Positions 10,300 to 22,870 of a stretch of DNA of 64,000 nucleotides are shown one piece after another. The translations under genes and the position numbers were made by a program. The notes under the pieces are model-generated. The model was not told the DNA's origin, searched no databases, and was given only the letters and a program-made list of their open reading frames with translations. Within the stretch, counting starts at the first letter, position 1, and each line of letters opens with the position of its first letter. Source of the stretch: Neocallimastix lanati (nom. inval.) (lineage: Eukaryota > Neocallimastigomycota > Neocallimastigomycetes > Neocallimastigales > Neocallimastigaceae); contig JACVTC010000166.1 in the NCBI GenBank assembly GCA_016946835.1, positions 263,501 to 327,500 on the forward strand. Direction: 5' to 3'.

Positions 10300-11105
10300 T
10301 TTTAAGAAAAAAATTATTAATATTATAATATTTAATTTTTAGAAAATGAATTTTTTAATTATAAAATTTTTAATATTTTAATTTTTTATTAATGAGATAT
10401 AATTATTATTTAAAAATTTATTTTCATTAAGTTTAATTAAATCTTGACAAAAAATAAAGTAAGTAAATAATTTTGATTATTGAATTACTAAAGTCTAGAT
10501 GGACCATTTAGGAATAAAAATAATAGTCCACTTATAATACAACTTGAAAATTAATACTACTAAAAAATCTAATTATAAAAAAAACAAAATCAGATATGAA
10601 GCGAAAGAGTAAAAGTGTATGTATATATCATATAAAAGTAATAAATAAATAAAATAAAATCTTTGGTAAAAAATAAAATTAAACATATATAAACATGTTT
10701 ATTAACGGTATCAAGTATTAAACTGTATCTTTATTAATTTTATAAAATCTAGAATTATTTGTATATAAAATATATTAAATAAATAATATTGAAATAATAA
10801 CACATGTTGTATTAAAATTATTATAATTCAAAAAAAGATTTTTCTATTGTATAAAACAATCGAAATATGAATATTCTAATTCTTTAAGAACAAAAAACAA
10901 TTTTGTACGGAAACTATTTTATCAAAATATTTTTATTATTCTTATTTAATTATTTATAATATATATGTTATTTAATAAATTAAACTCTTTTTTAAATGAA
11001 ATATCTAAAAATATGGTTATATTTGATAATTAATATGCTTAAAAATACAATTAATTTTTGTTTATATGATCAATTAATTTAAATGTTAATATGAAATATT
11101 AAAAT
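10300..11105. other. A/T-rich spacer, nothing recognised
   Basis: Between the LINE fragment and the 3' end of the UDP-glucose dehydrogenase gene. No open frame or structured element was seen. Confidence 0.6.
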
Positions 11106-11111
11106 AAATTA

Positions 11112-13698
11112 TTATAAGTTAAATTTTTTTCCAATTGCTTCAACGAAAAATCCTATTTCTTTTAATTCTTTATGATTTAAAATTAAACGTCCATCAAATA
11201 TAAACGCAGGTTTTATCATATTATTATAAATTTCTTTATAATCTATGAAAGTAAATTCATCCCATTCAGTACAAATTACTATAGCATTAGAACAATCAGC
11301 TGCTTCGTAACATGATGAACAAACTTTTATTCTGGAAATATAATCTTTAAATCCAATATTAATATTAATAGAAAGTACCAACCAATTAACAAATTTGATT
11401 TTAAATTATTATAAAAAAAAATATTTAAATTTATAAATATCTAAACTTTATATTTTTTATTTTTATTATTTTATTTTACTAATTACCATTGTAATTTTGA
11501 ATATCACAATTTTCCATAATATCATTTTTAATTTGCTTTTCTGAAACTTTTGGATCATATATTTTAATGAAAGCTCCTTCGCTTAGTAAAGATAATACTA
11601 CAGTAATTGCAGGAGATTCCCTAATCATATTTTTAAATATTAAATATTTTATTAAATATTTTAATAATAAAATCAAATTAATTTATATAATTTCTGATCT
11701 ACCTTGTATCTTTTGTATTCTTTTTGAAAGAAAATCCAAATATCGTTATTGTTTTACCAGAAATCGTATTAAATAGTTTGTTAAAAATATTTTTTACAAA
11801 TCTTGACTTTCTATATTCATTCATGGTAATTACTTGATTCCAATATTCTGCAACTTCTGGAAGATTATAATAATTTGAAAGATATACTAAATTTAGAACG
11901 TCTTTTTTGAAACAACTTCCTCCAAATCCTTTTAAAATAAAATTATTATAATTTATATATTTTTTAAAGTTAATTTTCATTTATTTATTGGTAGTTGTTT
12001 TATGTATATTCTTACCAACACTAGCATTAAGAAATTTTGTTCCTATTCTTGAATCTAAACCACAAGCATGTGATATTTCTTGAATATCCGATCCAACTTC
12101 TTCACATAAGGCACTTAACGAATTAATACTAGAAATTCTTTGAGCAAGTAAAGCATTTGCTGTCTTTAAAGTAATTGAATATAAATTATTATTTAATAAT
12201 TTATTTTTTTAAAAAAAAACAAATATTTAATATTTTACTTTTTATACAAAATAAAAATTATGATTTATATATAAATTATTAGATATAAAAATATATATTT
12301 TACTAATTTTGATAATTCAGCTGACCATAGACCCATTTTTATAATTTTTTCTTCAGGGACCCAATAAGAATAGAGCTTAGATAGTAATTCCTGTGATTCA
12401 ATTCCTTCTTTTGTTTGTAAACCACCAATTAAAATTCTATCAGGATTAAGAATATCATTGACAGCTGTTCCTTCTGCAAGAAATTCAGGATTTGATAATA
12501 TTTCAAAATGTATAGATGTATCTTTAGTATTATTATTTACTATAATTTGATTTTCTGAATTTGAAAATTCTTCATTTAAAGTAGAATTACTACTTGACCG
12601 TGAAATACTTAAGCAATTATCTGTATTATTAATGTTTTCTTGCAATAGTTTTTTTTCTTCTAATTTAATTATATATTAAAATATTGTAATATTTTTTATA
12701 GTTTTAAAATGAATTAGTAATTATTTTTATTATTAATTTTTAGAACTATTAATTAAATTAATTAATTAAAAATTACTGTCATTATTATTTTTAATTTGAT
12801 TTGCATTTAAAATAGCTCTTATATGTTCAGCTGTTCTACATGGTACTGTAGATTTTTCAACAATAAGTTTTGAGTTTCTAGATATGCTAGCAATTTTTCT
12901 AACAGCTTTTTCAATAAACCTTAAAAAATAATGACGTTAAAAAAATTAATTTAAATATACTACTTAATAAATATTTTAAACTATAAATTTAATATCTTAA
13001 TTAGTACATATAATTAATTAAAATAACTTCATTTAAAAATTTTTATTCAAGCGACATTATAAAATATTATTTATAATAATAAAATAATTATTTTTTTCTT
13101 TTTAACAAATATCCTATTAAGCATTTATAACATTTTTACATACGATAGATCGGCTGCTTGACCAGCACCTATTCCTATTTTTTTTGTTGGAGTTCCAACA
13201 GATATAAATATAATATCTGCTAAATAAATAGCTTTTTCTATATCCACAGTAAAAAATAAATTTTTTCCTCTTCTATCTTTTACAATTTCTTCTAATCCAG
13301 GCTCATATATTGGAAGCTTAATGGATATTAAATAATTAAAAAAAAATATTAATTACAAATACATTTAATAATTTTAATTTATTTAAACATATATTTTATA
13401 TATATTTTTATATAAAATATATAATATATTAATTTTCAATATTATAATTAATTACATTATCCGAATTCCAAGAGTTGATTTTTTTGATATCTACATCACA
13501 AACAGTGACAATTACTTCATCAATTGGACATTTATAAGCCATTACACTACTTGAAGTACCTCCAACATAACCAGCTCCTATATAACAAACATTTAATGGT
13601 CTATTCAGGTATTTTTTAAACGAAAATTTATTCAATTCATTATTGGTTATTTGATTTTCATTTTCATTTTCATTAAATAGAAAAGAATCACAAATCAT
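11112..13698 (-). CDS. UDP-glucose 6-dehydrogenase, eight exons
   Basis: Oxidises UDP-glucose to UDP-glucuronate with two NAD+, a cytosolic step feeding acidic glycans and UDP-xylose. Exons on the minus strand: 13698-13456, 13316-13144, 12919-12777, 12659-12304, 12163-12016, 11928-11703, 11620-11487, 11344-11112. All joins keep phase, giving 551 residues. Every intron starts GTA (GTAATT three times, GTATGT, GTAAAA, GTAAGA, GTAGAT) and ends AG. Landmarks: Rossmann GAGYVG at about 41-46, [37 protein letters not shown], catalytic Cys about 360 in [21 protein letters not shown] and TEWDEF. It is longer than the usual ~490 because of an N-terminal extension and a ~55-residue Asn/Ser-rich insertion (about 178-240) before LSNPEF, which carries intron 3. 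It looks intact. Confidence 0.93.
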
Positions 13699-13699
13699 T

Positions 13700-15425
13700 A
13701 CTAAGAATATATTATTTTAAATTTATTTTATTTTAATATTAATATATTTGAAATTATTAGTTAATAAATAAATAAATAATAATTTGAAAAATTAAATTCA
13801 AAAACTTTTAAACACAGTAAAAATTTTCTATTTATATATATTAGTAACTCATTTGTATAATATATTAATATAAAAATTAATAATAAAATAATTTATTACT
13901 TTAAATTTTAAAAAATTAAAAATTAATTGAATATAAATTTAATATTTTTTGTGTATTTTTGTCTAATTTGAATTAAAATATATATATATTTTTTTAATTA
14001 TACATAAAAAAATAAAATTTTAAAATTTTTAATAAAAACTTTTAGAATTTTATTTTAATTTACATTTTTTTGTTATCTATTTTGAAATTATTTAATATAA
14101 TAGTAAATACCTTATAATTTCTTAAAGTTTTACCTTTACATTTATTTTATATTCATCTGTTTATTTAAAAAGATAATTAAATTAGTTTTAATTTTATTTT
14201 ATAAATAACAAATTAAATTTCAAAAAAAAGAGAAAAATACATGTGAAAATACTAAATCGGAGTTTTCTTATAAAATAATTTAAGAATAATTATTTTTTGA
14301 ATAAATTCGTAAAAAGAAATTATCATATATTCTTATTTTTAATTAAAATATGAATAAAATTAAATAGTTTTAATAATGTAATTTTAATATAAAAATATAA
14401 GTATTATTTTTAATCTTATATATATTTGTATAAATTATTAAATCAATTTAGGAATTCAAGATATTTTCACACAAACTATAATTATAATTATAATTATATG
14501 AATTATATGAAATTATTTTAAAAGTTTTAAAATTATAATGTAAATTTTAAATTATTATTCATAAAGATTTATTATTATTAAATATAAATATAAATAAAAT
14601 ATAAAAAATATTAAATTTTTTAAATTAAAAAAAAAAAATTTAAAAACAAGAAAATAAAAAAAATTACATTTAAATTAAAAAAAAAATATTAAAATAAAAT
14701 TATTAAAATGATGGAAAAGTTAAATTAAATATAAAATAATAAACAAAAATTAATTAAAATTTACTATAAAAAAACCTTTTATTTAAAAATATATACTTCA
14801 TTAATTTATTATTTTTCTTAATGAAATTTCTATATTATATTATTTCAAATAATATCAATAAAATTTTAAATAAAATTAAAAAATACTTTTAATTTTTATA
14901 ACTCTTTTTTATATTGAGAAATATTAGATTTTCAATAAAAGTTTATTAAAAAGATATTTTATTTTTCATTTAATATTAATAACAATTTCAGTTCTTTCTA
15001 AATTAATGATTTATATGAATAATTATTGTATTTTAAATAACTCTTATTCTTAAGCGTAATTTAATATTCAATTAAGTATAATTTAATTTCAGTAAAATGA
15101 AATAATAAAAAATTTAATAATAATAAAAGCATTGTATTTTCTAAGTAAAATTTTTGTTTTAATAATGATAATGTATTAGAATAATTTTATTTTTTAAAAA
15201 ATTTAAATAATTCTTTTATTCTTTTTTCTGTTAAATAATTTTTTTTTTGATAATAAAATATATGAATTAAATACTTTTTTTAAATTAATAAATATATCAT
15301 TAAAAATATATAAATATATAAATATAGTAATACGAATTAATAATTTATTTTTAAATCATTTTATTATTAATATAATCAATTAATTAATAGATTAATATAA
15401 TTGAATATACTTTTCATTTTATTAT
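13700..15425. other. A/T-rich spacer, nothing recognised
   Basis: Almost pure A/T. It presumably holds the promoter of the UDP-glucose dehydrogenase gene next to 13698. No gene or repeat was identified. Confidence 0.6.
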
Positions 15426-15439
15426 AATATGAATAATTC

Positions 15440-15780
15440 CTATCTTTTACAATTTCTTCTAGTTCAGGCTCATATATTGAAAGCTTTCTAAATATCAAAT
15501 TGAAATTAACAAAAATTTTTTTTTTCAATTTATATATTTATTTATATAAATATATAAATATTTTATAATTATACAAATATAAAATTTTATATTTTAATTT
15601 TATTATTATTCACTTCACATCATCAGAGTTCCAAGAAATTATACTTTTAATAACTACATCACAAAGAGTAATGATTATTTCATTTATTGAATATTTATAT
15701 GTTATTATACAACTTGATATACCTCCAACTTAACAACCTATATAATAATAATTTATAGGTCTGCTTTTGAAGAAACTTTA
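15440..15780 (-). pseudogene. Decayed partial duplicate of UDP-glucose dehydrogenase exons 1-2
   Basis: The minus strand from about 15765 reads RPINYYYIG, then GGISS, ITYKYSINEIIITLCDV and SWNSDDV, matching exon 1 of the gene at 11112-13698 ([37 protein letters not shown]). After an intron-like A/T gap, about 15487-15448 reads [13 protein letters not shown], matching the start of exon 2. The glycine-rich loop is damaged by a stop and nothing after exon 2 remains. The exon-intron arrangement is kept, so this is a DNA-level tandem duplicate about 1.7 kb upstream of the intact gene, not a retrocopy. Confidence 0.85.
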
Positions 15781-15789
15781 CTTGATCTA

Positions 15790-16390
15790 TTATTATTTTA
15801 TATTTTTTTAATTAAAAAAAATGAAATAAATGTTTTTAGTAAAAACATTTAGAATTTAATTTTTAGTAAATTTTTCTTACTAATTTACTTAATAAAATAT
15901 TTAAAATTAAAATAATAATTGAATTTTAAATACAATATATCGATTTTATTTCTTATTTTTTATTGCAATCTAAATTTAAAAATAATTAGAATAAATGTAA
16001 TTTGTGAAATAATTTTGTTTAAATAAAAATTATTAATTAAAAACTAAAATTAAAAAAAATATTTATTTAAAATAATAAATCGAAATTTTATAATTAAATA
16101 ATTTTATAAAAAATATTTTGAATTAAAGTATTTCGTATTAAAGAAATTTACTTATAAATTTTTATTTTTAACAATATTAATATTATAATAGTAATGAATT
16201 AAATTAAAAAATTTTATAATTACATATCATAATATATGAATAATTAATATTAATTATGAATTTAAAGTGATATTTAATTTAAAATTTAATAATTAAAAAT
16301 AAATTACAATAAAAACTTCTAAGTATATAATTAAAATTAATATAGCGGTAAACTCTTTATTTGTATTAAATTTTTTTTCAAGTATAATTG
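15790..16390. other. A/T-rich spacer, nothing recognised
   Basis: Lies between the dehydrogenase remnant and the 3' end of the glycosyltransferase gene. No coding or structured sequence was recognised. Confidence 0.6.
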
Positions 16391-16396
16391 ATCATA

Positions 16397-18346
16397 TTAA
16401 TTAATAAAATTAACATAGTCAAGAATTTTGGTATTTGAACTTTCATTGTTATATAAAATTCCTAAAGAAAGACATTTTTTGCAAATACTTTTTAATTTTA
16501 CATTTTTATTTTGACATTTTTTCTTACAATTTAAAAATAAATTTTGATTAATTGGTTTTTTTTTATTTTTCATTTTAAATAATTCATTAAATTCATAATT
16601 ATAATCATTCCAAATATTATTAATATATTTATATTTGATTTCATTTGTATTCCAAGGCTTTTTCATAATATAATGAATTATTTTTTCATTAGTTACTTTT
16701 TTATTATTACCATAAAATACTCTTTTAATAGTATTATAAGTATTAGGTCCTAAAGTAACTTCAATATTTTTTTCAATAAAATATTCTTGCATAATATCTT
16801 GATCTGGGCATTTATTATAATGTGGAAATGATTCATCATAATTATATGCTAAATTTAACATTCCGTCAACATGTGTTTTATTTAGCATATTTTTATTTAT
16901 AAATATTACACCATTATTTATGTTTGTTTTTATTGTTCCGTCATAAATATTATTCCATATTTCTTTATTTTCTACTAAATATCTTTCATGAGTAAAGCAT
17001 ATTATATTTTCATCTCTGATAAATAATTCATAAATGCTGGATAAAATTAAAGTATCAGAGTCAATATATAAAACTTTATCATAATTTGTTAATCCAAAGA
17101 TTTCAAATTTTATTAAAGGAGGTATAAAATTTTTCTTTATAAAGTTCATATTCACTTTATTGTATTTTGAAGTATCTATTTTTAAAAAATTTATATTAGG
17201 AAATTTTGATAATATTTCCTTTTTAGATTTATCTGATAAAATACTGTATTTGTCATCATACATTATTAGAATATCCCCATTAAACCAATTATTATTCTTA
17301 TAAAATGAATATAACATTGTTTCAAATCCTATTATATATTTATCATTTAATACCGTACATAGACAATATTTATAATTTACCAATTTAAATCTCTCATCTA
17401 ATTTCATTTTAAAATCAGGAAATTCATTAATTAAATTATTTAAAATTAAATTATATTTTTTATTATTTTCCTTATATAGGGCTGTGATTTGTGAGTCTTT
17501 AATAATATCTTTTGAATAATCATAAATTATGGATGATTGTCGTATTATTTTATTCTCAATAATATTAAAACACCATTGCCAAGATTCATCTGATGAAGGG
17601 GATAATTTCATAAATAAATCTTCATCAAAAAATCTTTTATCTTTAAATGTATTTTTTGGATATAAAGTTCCTCCAAATCCATTCATAGGTTTTCCTGTAT
17701 TAATAATCATATTTTTAACAGCATTTAATTTTCCTGCTTTTGTTTTTATATATAAATATTTATATGATTCCCATTTTAATTCAGATGTTACATATTGCTT
17801 TGATGCACCAAAAATTATGTCATTAGGATATTTTTTATGATCCTCTAAAAACATTTGTATCCACCATTGTTTTCTAACAATATCGTCATCGCAAATTAAT
17901 ATTGGATTATTAGGGTATTTCTTTAATGTTGGTATCAACTTTTTATGGCTAATTATATTTCTTCTATACCATAGTATTTCAATTAAATCTGGGTATTTAT
18001 TTATAAAATTTACTAAATCAACAGGCAAATCATTTTCTTTATTAGGAAATTCAGGAATTGCTAATACTAAAACAATATGATACATTGAAAATGGTATAGA
18101 TTGATTTACCAATGATTCAAGCACGAGTTTTACATATTGAATTCTAGTAGGAAACGATGTTAAAGAAACAATAAGTTTTTCTTGATTTTTATATATATTT
18201 AACCTGTCATTTTTTATATGATTATCAATTAATTCATTTTTTGTTATCATACATACATTTTGTTTATTATAATTTTCTTCTAAAGATAAAATATTTGTAA
18301 ATATGAGTATGTAAATTATTAAAAATAATTTATATATATTATTCAT
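16397..18346 (-). CDS. Secretory two-domain glycosyltransferase (GT-A domain plus GT8-like domain) with Cys module
   Basis: 649 residues, no intron. A signal peptide or anchor (about 1-22) suggests ER or Golgi. Domain 1 (about 55-270) is a GT-A-type transferase: VSLTSFPTRI, the DXD motif in ICDDDIVRKQ (about 152-154) and an acidic SDESWQW. Domain 2 (about 328-600) is GT8/glycogenin-like: YIDSDTLIL (DXD about 427-429), NNGVIFINK, DQDIM and the HYIMKKPWN end motif. Both active sites look complete. The C-terminus carries the four-cysteine module C-x3-C-x10-C-x2-C (about 604-624), also found in the genes at 1960, 28130 and 45809. Donor and acceptor sugars cannot be inferred. Pieces of a close relative occur at 4860-5140, 7055-8150 and 22745-22870 inside retroelements. 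Confidence 0.88.
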   Translation of the reverse strand: MNNIYKLFLIIYILIFTNILSLEENYNKQNVCMITKNELIDNHIKNDRLNIYKNQEKLIVSLTSFPTRIQYVKLVLESLVNQSIPFSMYHIVLVLAIPEFPNKENDLPVDLVNFINKYPDLIEILWYRRNIISHKKLIPTLKKYPNNPILICDDDIVRKQWWIQMFLEDHKKYPNDIIFGASKQYVTSELKWESYKYLYIKTKAGKLNAVKNMIINTGKPMNGFGGTLYPKNTFKDKRFFDEDLFMKLSPSSDESWQWCFNIIENKIIRQSSIIYDYSKDIIKDSQITALYKENNKKYNLILNNLINEFPDFKMKLDERFKLVNYKYCLCTVLNDKYIIGFETMLYSFYKNNNWFNGDILIMYDDKYSILSDKSKKEILSKFPNINFLKIDTSKYNKVNMNFIKKNFIPPLIKFEIFGLTNYDKVLYIDSDTLILSSIYELFIRDENIICFTHERYLVENKEIWNNIYDGTIKTNINNGVIFINKNMLNKTHVDGMLNLAYNYDESFPHYNKCPDQDIMQEYFIEKNIEVTLGPNTYNTIKRVFYGNNKKVTNEKIIHYIMKKPWNTNEIKYKYINNIWNDYNYEFNELFKMKNKKKPINQNLFLNCKKKCQNKNVKLKSICKKCLSLGILYNNESSNTKILDYVNFIN

Positions 18347-18349
18347 TTG

Positions 18350-19825
18350 AAAATGAATTATTAAGATGTATAAATGATATTCAAGTTCAGTTATCAGTAA
18401 ACAAATTTAAATTAAGTTAAAGGATCACTTGTAATTTATATTTTTTGGATTAGATAAAGTTTAATAAAATTAAATATTAAAATTTTAAAAGATTTAAATT
18501 GGATTTCAAAAGCATTATAATGATCCAATTAATCAAGGAATTGAATTTTTCTACTAGAAATTGAATAGTTTTCTTTATTATCTGAATTTAAATTATATTA
18601 TGTACTTATTGAATTATTAATTATTCATATAAGTTTAAGTTCCTTTGTTTATTTTCTTGAATTTTGAGATATGTAATTCCCTTGTTGAATTAAATTTTAA
18701 AATTAAAATTAAAAACGGCATTTTAAATAATTATAAAAAAAAAATCATTTAGAATTAAAAACAAAACTCAATTTAAATTTAAAATGATTATTTAAATTAA
18801 ATATTTTTAATTGTTAATTTTCTTCTAAATTTAAATCATTATAAAATTTTTAAATCATTAAAATATAAAATTATTTTTAGAATACGAAATGAATATAAAT
18901 TAAAATAATATTTCCGTCAATATTTTTTTTTAAATCATATATTTAAAGTAATATTATATAAAGAAATAACAAACTATGCTTAATTCTTAATTATAAATAA
19001 CTTCTATTTGTATGTTCATAAAATATTATATTTTATATATATCAAAAATTATTAAACATTATAAAATATTACAATTTATTATTTTAATTCAAAAATATAG
19101 ACATTACAATATAATGTTTTATTGATATAATATTTTTAAATATTATTATAAATTCTTAATTTGATTTAATAATTTTTAGAGTTTGATTTTAATGTAAATT
19201 TTTAATAAATATTGATTAAGTAATGAAGAATCTAGTAAATAAATAAAATTTTCTTTCTTTAATTAAATTTTAATAGGAGTAAATAAAATTGGAATATATT
19301 TATTTTGTTGAATTTGTTATAATTATTATAGAATAAAGAAATATTAAAGTCCCTTTCTTCACATTTTCTTAATAAGTTAATTTTTATAAAATTTATTTAT
19401 TAATTTATCTCTAATACAAATTAATTATAAATTTATAAAATGTTAGTAATGTAAAAATGAACAAAATTCCCTTTCATATTATCTTTTAGATATTATTTTA
19501 TAAATTTAAATAAAGCACTATATAATTTAGGTTTTTTCTTAAAATTAGTACGGGTTTGATTTATAATTAACACTTAATTGTTATATGCATTAATTTATAT
19601 TATTAATTTATATAAACCAATAATTAATTTTTAAATAAATTAAATAAAGTTAACTAAGAAATAATATATGAAATAAATTTAATTTAAAATTATTTCTTTG
19701 AAAAAATATATCTTTATAATAAAATAATCTTAATAAACATTTTATAATATTACTCATAACATAAAGTACTTTGTTTTATTGTTTTTCTTAAATTTAATGT
19801 TTTTCTTAGTTTTATAAGATTTATT
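18350..19825. other. A/T-rich spacer, nothing recognised
   Basis: Upstream of the glycosyltransferase gene and of the element at 19831. No gene, LTR or ordered repeat was recognised; the expected LTR in front of 19831 was not found. Confidence 0.55.
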
Positions 19826-19830
19826 GCTAA

Positions 19831-21765
19831 GATTAAAAGTCTCAACTCTTCAGTTTAGCTATCTTTAAAGCTAAGTTGAAATAAATAAAACATAATATCA
19901 TTTTTATCATTCATATTCGAAATAATAATAATATATTATTATTATTATTATAATATTCATTAGAGAAGCAAAATATAATAGCCATTATCAAAAAGTAAAT
20001 ATTACAAAACAATGGTGAGGATAATGAGAATATAAGATTTTAAATTGTTCATAATTATTATTAATTTTTCATAAAAAATAAAATATATACATATATAAAT
20101 AAAAAATTAAAAAAAAAAAAATAAATATCTAAATTATAAATAATAGTCAATTAGCAAAGTAGTAAATAATTGAAAATAAAAATAAGAATAATTGTCAACA
20201 AGCTAAGTTGAAAATTATTGAAAATAAAATAATTGTCTTTTAACTCATTAATATTAAGTATAATCAATGAATTACAATTTGTTTATTCAAATTAAAACAA
20301 ATTAATAATAACAATATATAACGAAATATTGATGACACATATAAAATAAAAACTAACAACTAATCTAAAATAAAAACAAAATAAAAATACACTATAAAAA
20401 TTAATATTAATATTAATGTAATATTTACTAATAGAAGATTAATAATAGTAATTATACTAATTGAATATAAATTATGACTAAATCAAATTAATATATAATA
20501 GAAGTAATCAAATACATTCATTGGTATAAACAAAGAAATCTTAATATACACAATAATCTATATATACACAAAATTAAATTTGATACTATTAATAGTAACC
20601 AATATATTAAATTTCTTATACTGTTTAATTTGATACACGAATCAAAAGATATATACAATATAAACGTAATTTATTTTTAATGTAAATATATATAAAATAA
20701 TATATAACTAATAAAAAAAAAATATATATATAAATAAAAAGTCCTTATACACAAAGTCTGTTCTGACATTAAACAATTTAAAACAATATAAAAATTAAAT
20801 ATAGACTTATTACGAATTACTTCAATATTTAATAAAAAATAAAATGCCAACAAGAAGAGCTAATCAATTAATTAACGTTGAAGCCATAAATAATCCAAGG
20901 AAGATTGTGAATTTCAATTAATCTGAGAATTTCAACTTAGTAATTGAATTAACAACTGAAAATTATCCTTGATAGAAAGGAAATATACTTTATTTATTGA
21001 CTATAAATGATTTAGTCCTTTAGGCCATTAAAGAAAAAATAAAGAAATTAAGAAAAAAAGATATCAAGGAGGATATATCAGATTACAAGGAAGACTAATT
21101 TGACAACACATTAGTATATGCTAAAAATACTAATGAAAATGACATTAACAAAGATATTACCGCAAAATGGATGATACTAACACGTTGGGAGAAAAGACTA
21201 AAGAAATAGTAAAAGGAAATGGAAAAACTGCTTATCAAGTTTTGAAACCCTTAGACAAGTTATTTACTAAATCAAAAGAAACTAAAAAGTTAGAACTAAA
21301 GAAAAAGCTAAATGAGTTGAAATTCGAAGAAGAACAGAATATAAATATATTTATGGCAGATTTACAAAACACTATTGAAGAACTAGAAAAAATAGATAAA
21401 GATCTAAACACCAGTATAAAAGTCGGTATTTTGAATAGAGTACTACCAGGAAACCTTCGCTTTATTAATGTTTTTCAATACAATAATGATTGGAAAAAAT
21501 GTTCCAACTATAAAAATAAATCAAATAATATAGAGTTAATAGATAATAAAAATGAATCAGCAAAGCCTATTAATAAAAAATTAATCTGTTGGACCATAGA
21601 TTTACTAGGAGCTTCAATCAACATCACCAAGAGACTCGATAAATTCACAAGCATTAAATATTGCAATGAAAAGATATTTTTTGCAAATAATCAATCGATT
21701 ATCATCAATAAGGTTGGCACCTCCATAGAATACATTAATGAATACGAATTCACAATTGAAGATGG
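19831..21765 (+). mobile_element. Ty1/copia element, 5' internal part with gag and start of protease (fossil)
   Basis: Begins with a tRNA-Lys-type primer site (19831-19850), then leader repeats (20120-20265), a gag start at 20843 (MPTRRANQ) and gag with the KLEL.../INIFMADLQN region. It ends in a protease-like CWTIDL.GASINIT stretch near 21590-21625. The match to copia coding stops at about 21765, where an inverted element begins. Compared with the relatives at 5299 and 24620, its leader holds an extra ~250 bp (20405-20655) that recurs inverted at about 32460-32670. Broken in a few places; no LTR is attached. Confidence 0.75.
20120..20265 (+). repeat. Leader tandem repeat with TCAACT/AGTTGA-type cores
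   Basis: Two to three units around ATAATAGTCAATTAGCAAAG and GTCAACAAGCTAAGTTG, in the same position relative to primer site and gag as at 5645-5800. Confidence 0.65.
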
Positions 21766-21971
21766 TTATTATAAAGTATATGAAAAGAATTATTTTTATT
21801 TTTATTTGTAAACTTAAGAAATTATTTTTATATATTTTAAATTCTAACGTTTCCCCTTACTTTCAAATTGGATTGGAGTTATTTTTTTTATTATTACTAT
21901 TATTTATTAATCTTTCTTTACTTAAATTATTATTATGTCTTTTTATCTTATTTTATTATTATTATTATTTT

Positions 21972-22427
21972 TTATTTATATGAATCACTTTCTGGGAAAT
22001 AATTTATTGTTTGATGATAGAAAATATTCATAGTATCATACATAGATTGAAGGTAATTTGGTATATCAGCCTTACCCTTTTTCTAATAATTCGATATTTT
22101 TAATAACTTCTTCACATAATAATTCATATTTATCCTTCTTTATTTTATAAGATTGTTCATGTTCCTTTAATATTGAGGTAGCACGTCTACATTCTAGAAT
22201 GCCATTAATTTTGGTACTTAATCTTTATTTTGTTTGAGCAATCATTTGAGTAGTAATATCCATTTCAGTATGAACATTATTATAATTGTAAACAGAATCT
22301 TCGGCATCATGAATAGCTTTATCTAAAAAAGTTTTTAGCCATTCATGGAAGTTTTCCATAGCTGATAAGTATAAATAATCAATATCTTTAGAACTTGAAC
22401 TTAAAGAATAACTAACAAGATTTATCC

Positions 22428-22459
<32 letters not shown>

Positions 22460-22530
22460 ATATATATATAAATAAATAATAGCAAACTAAGCGTTAACTT
22501 GTTCTTTAAAAGCTTGTTTAAGTAGGCTGA
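21972..22530 (-). pseudogene. BAR-like protein gene copy 3, captured in a retroelement
   Basis: Matches copies 1 and 2 in the central part (FHEWLKTFLDKAI, DAEDSVYNYNNVHTEMD) and the C-terminal part (KADIPNYLQ, YDTMNIFYHQ). Its N-terminal part is partly replaced by a homopolymer-rich stretch around 22430-22460. More diverged than the other two copies. Sense orientation in the element. Confidence 0.6.
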
Positions 22531-22744
22531 AAATAAATAAAAAAATTTACAAAACTATAACAATATATAATTTATAATATTGGTTTATTGTTGATTATTA
22601 CATTTATACTAATATAATTTTTTTTTTAAAAAAATATATATATTGATTATATTAAGAGTATTGTATATAGCTGTATTTAAATGATGTGTGTTTTTTATTT
22701 TTTTTTATTTTTTTTTTTTTAATAATTATATATAATAAAATTTA

Positions 22745-22870
22745 ATTCATTTGATAGAATGCTGTATTTGTCATCATGTATTACTAGAATATTTCCATTA
22801 AATTAATTATTATTTTTATGAAATAAATATAACACTGTTTCAAAATCTACAATGCATTTTCATTTATTTA
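22745..22870 (-). pseudogene. Glycosyltransferase gene fragment, GT8-side piece
   Basis: Minus strand reads close to HDDKYSILS and the stretch before it, matching 17238-17345 of the glycosyltransferase gene (start of the GT8-like domain). It is a different part of the gene from that kept at 4860-5140, so the captured insert was originally longer and the copies have since lost different parts. Confidence 0.75.
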
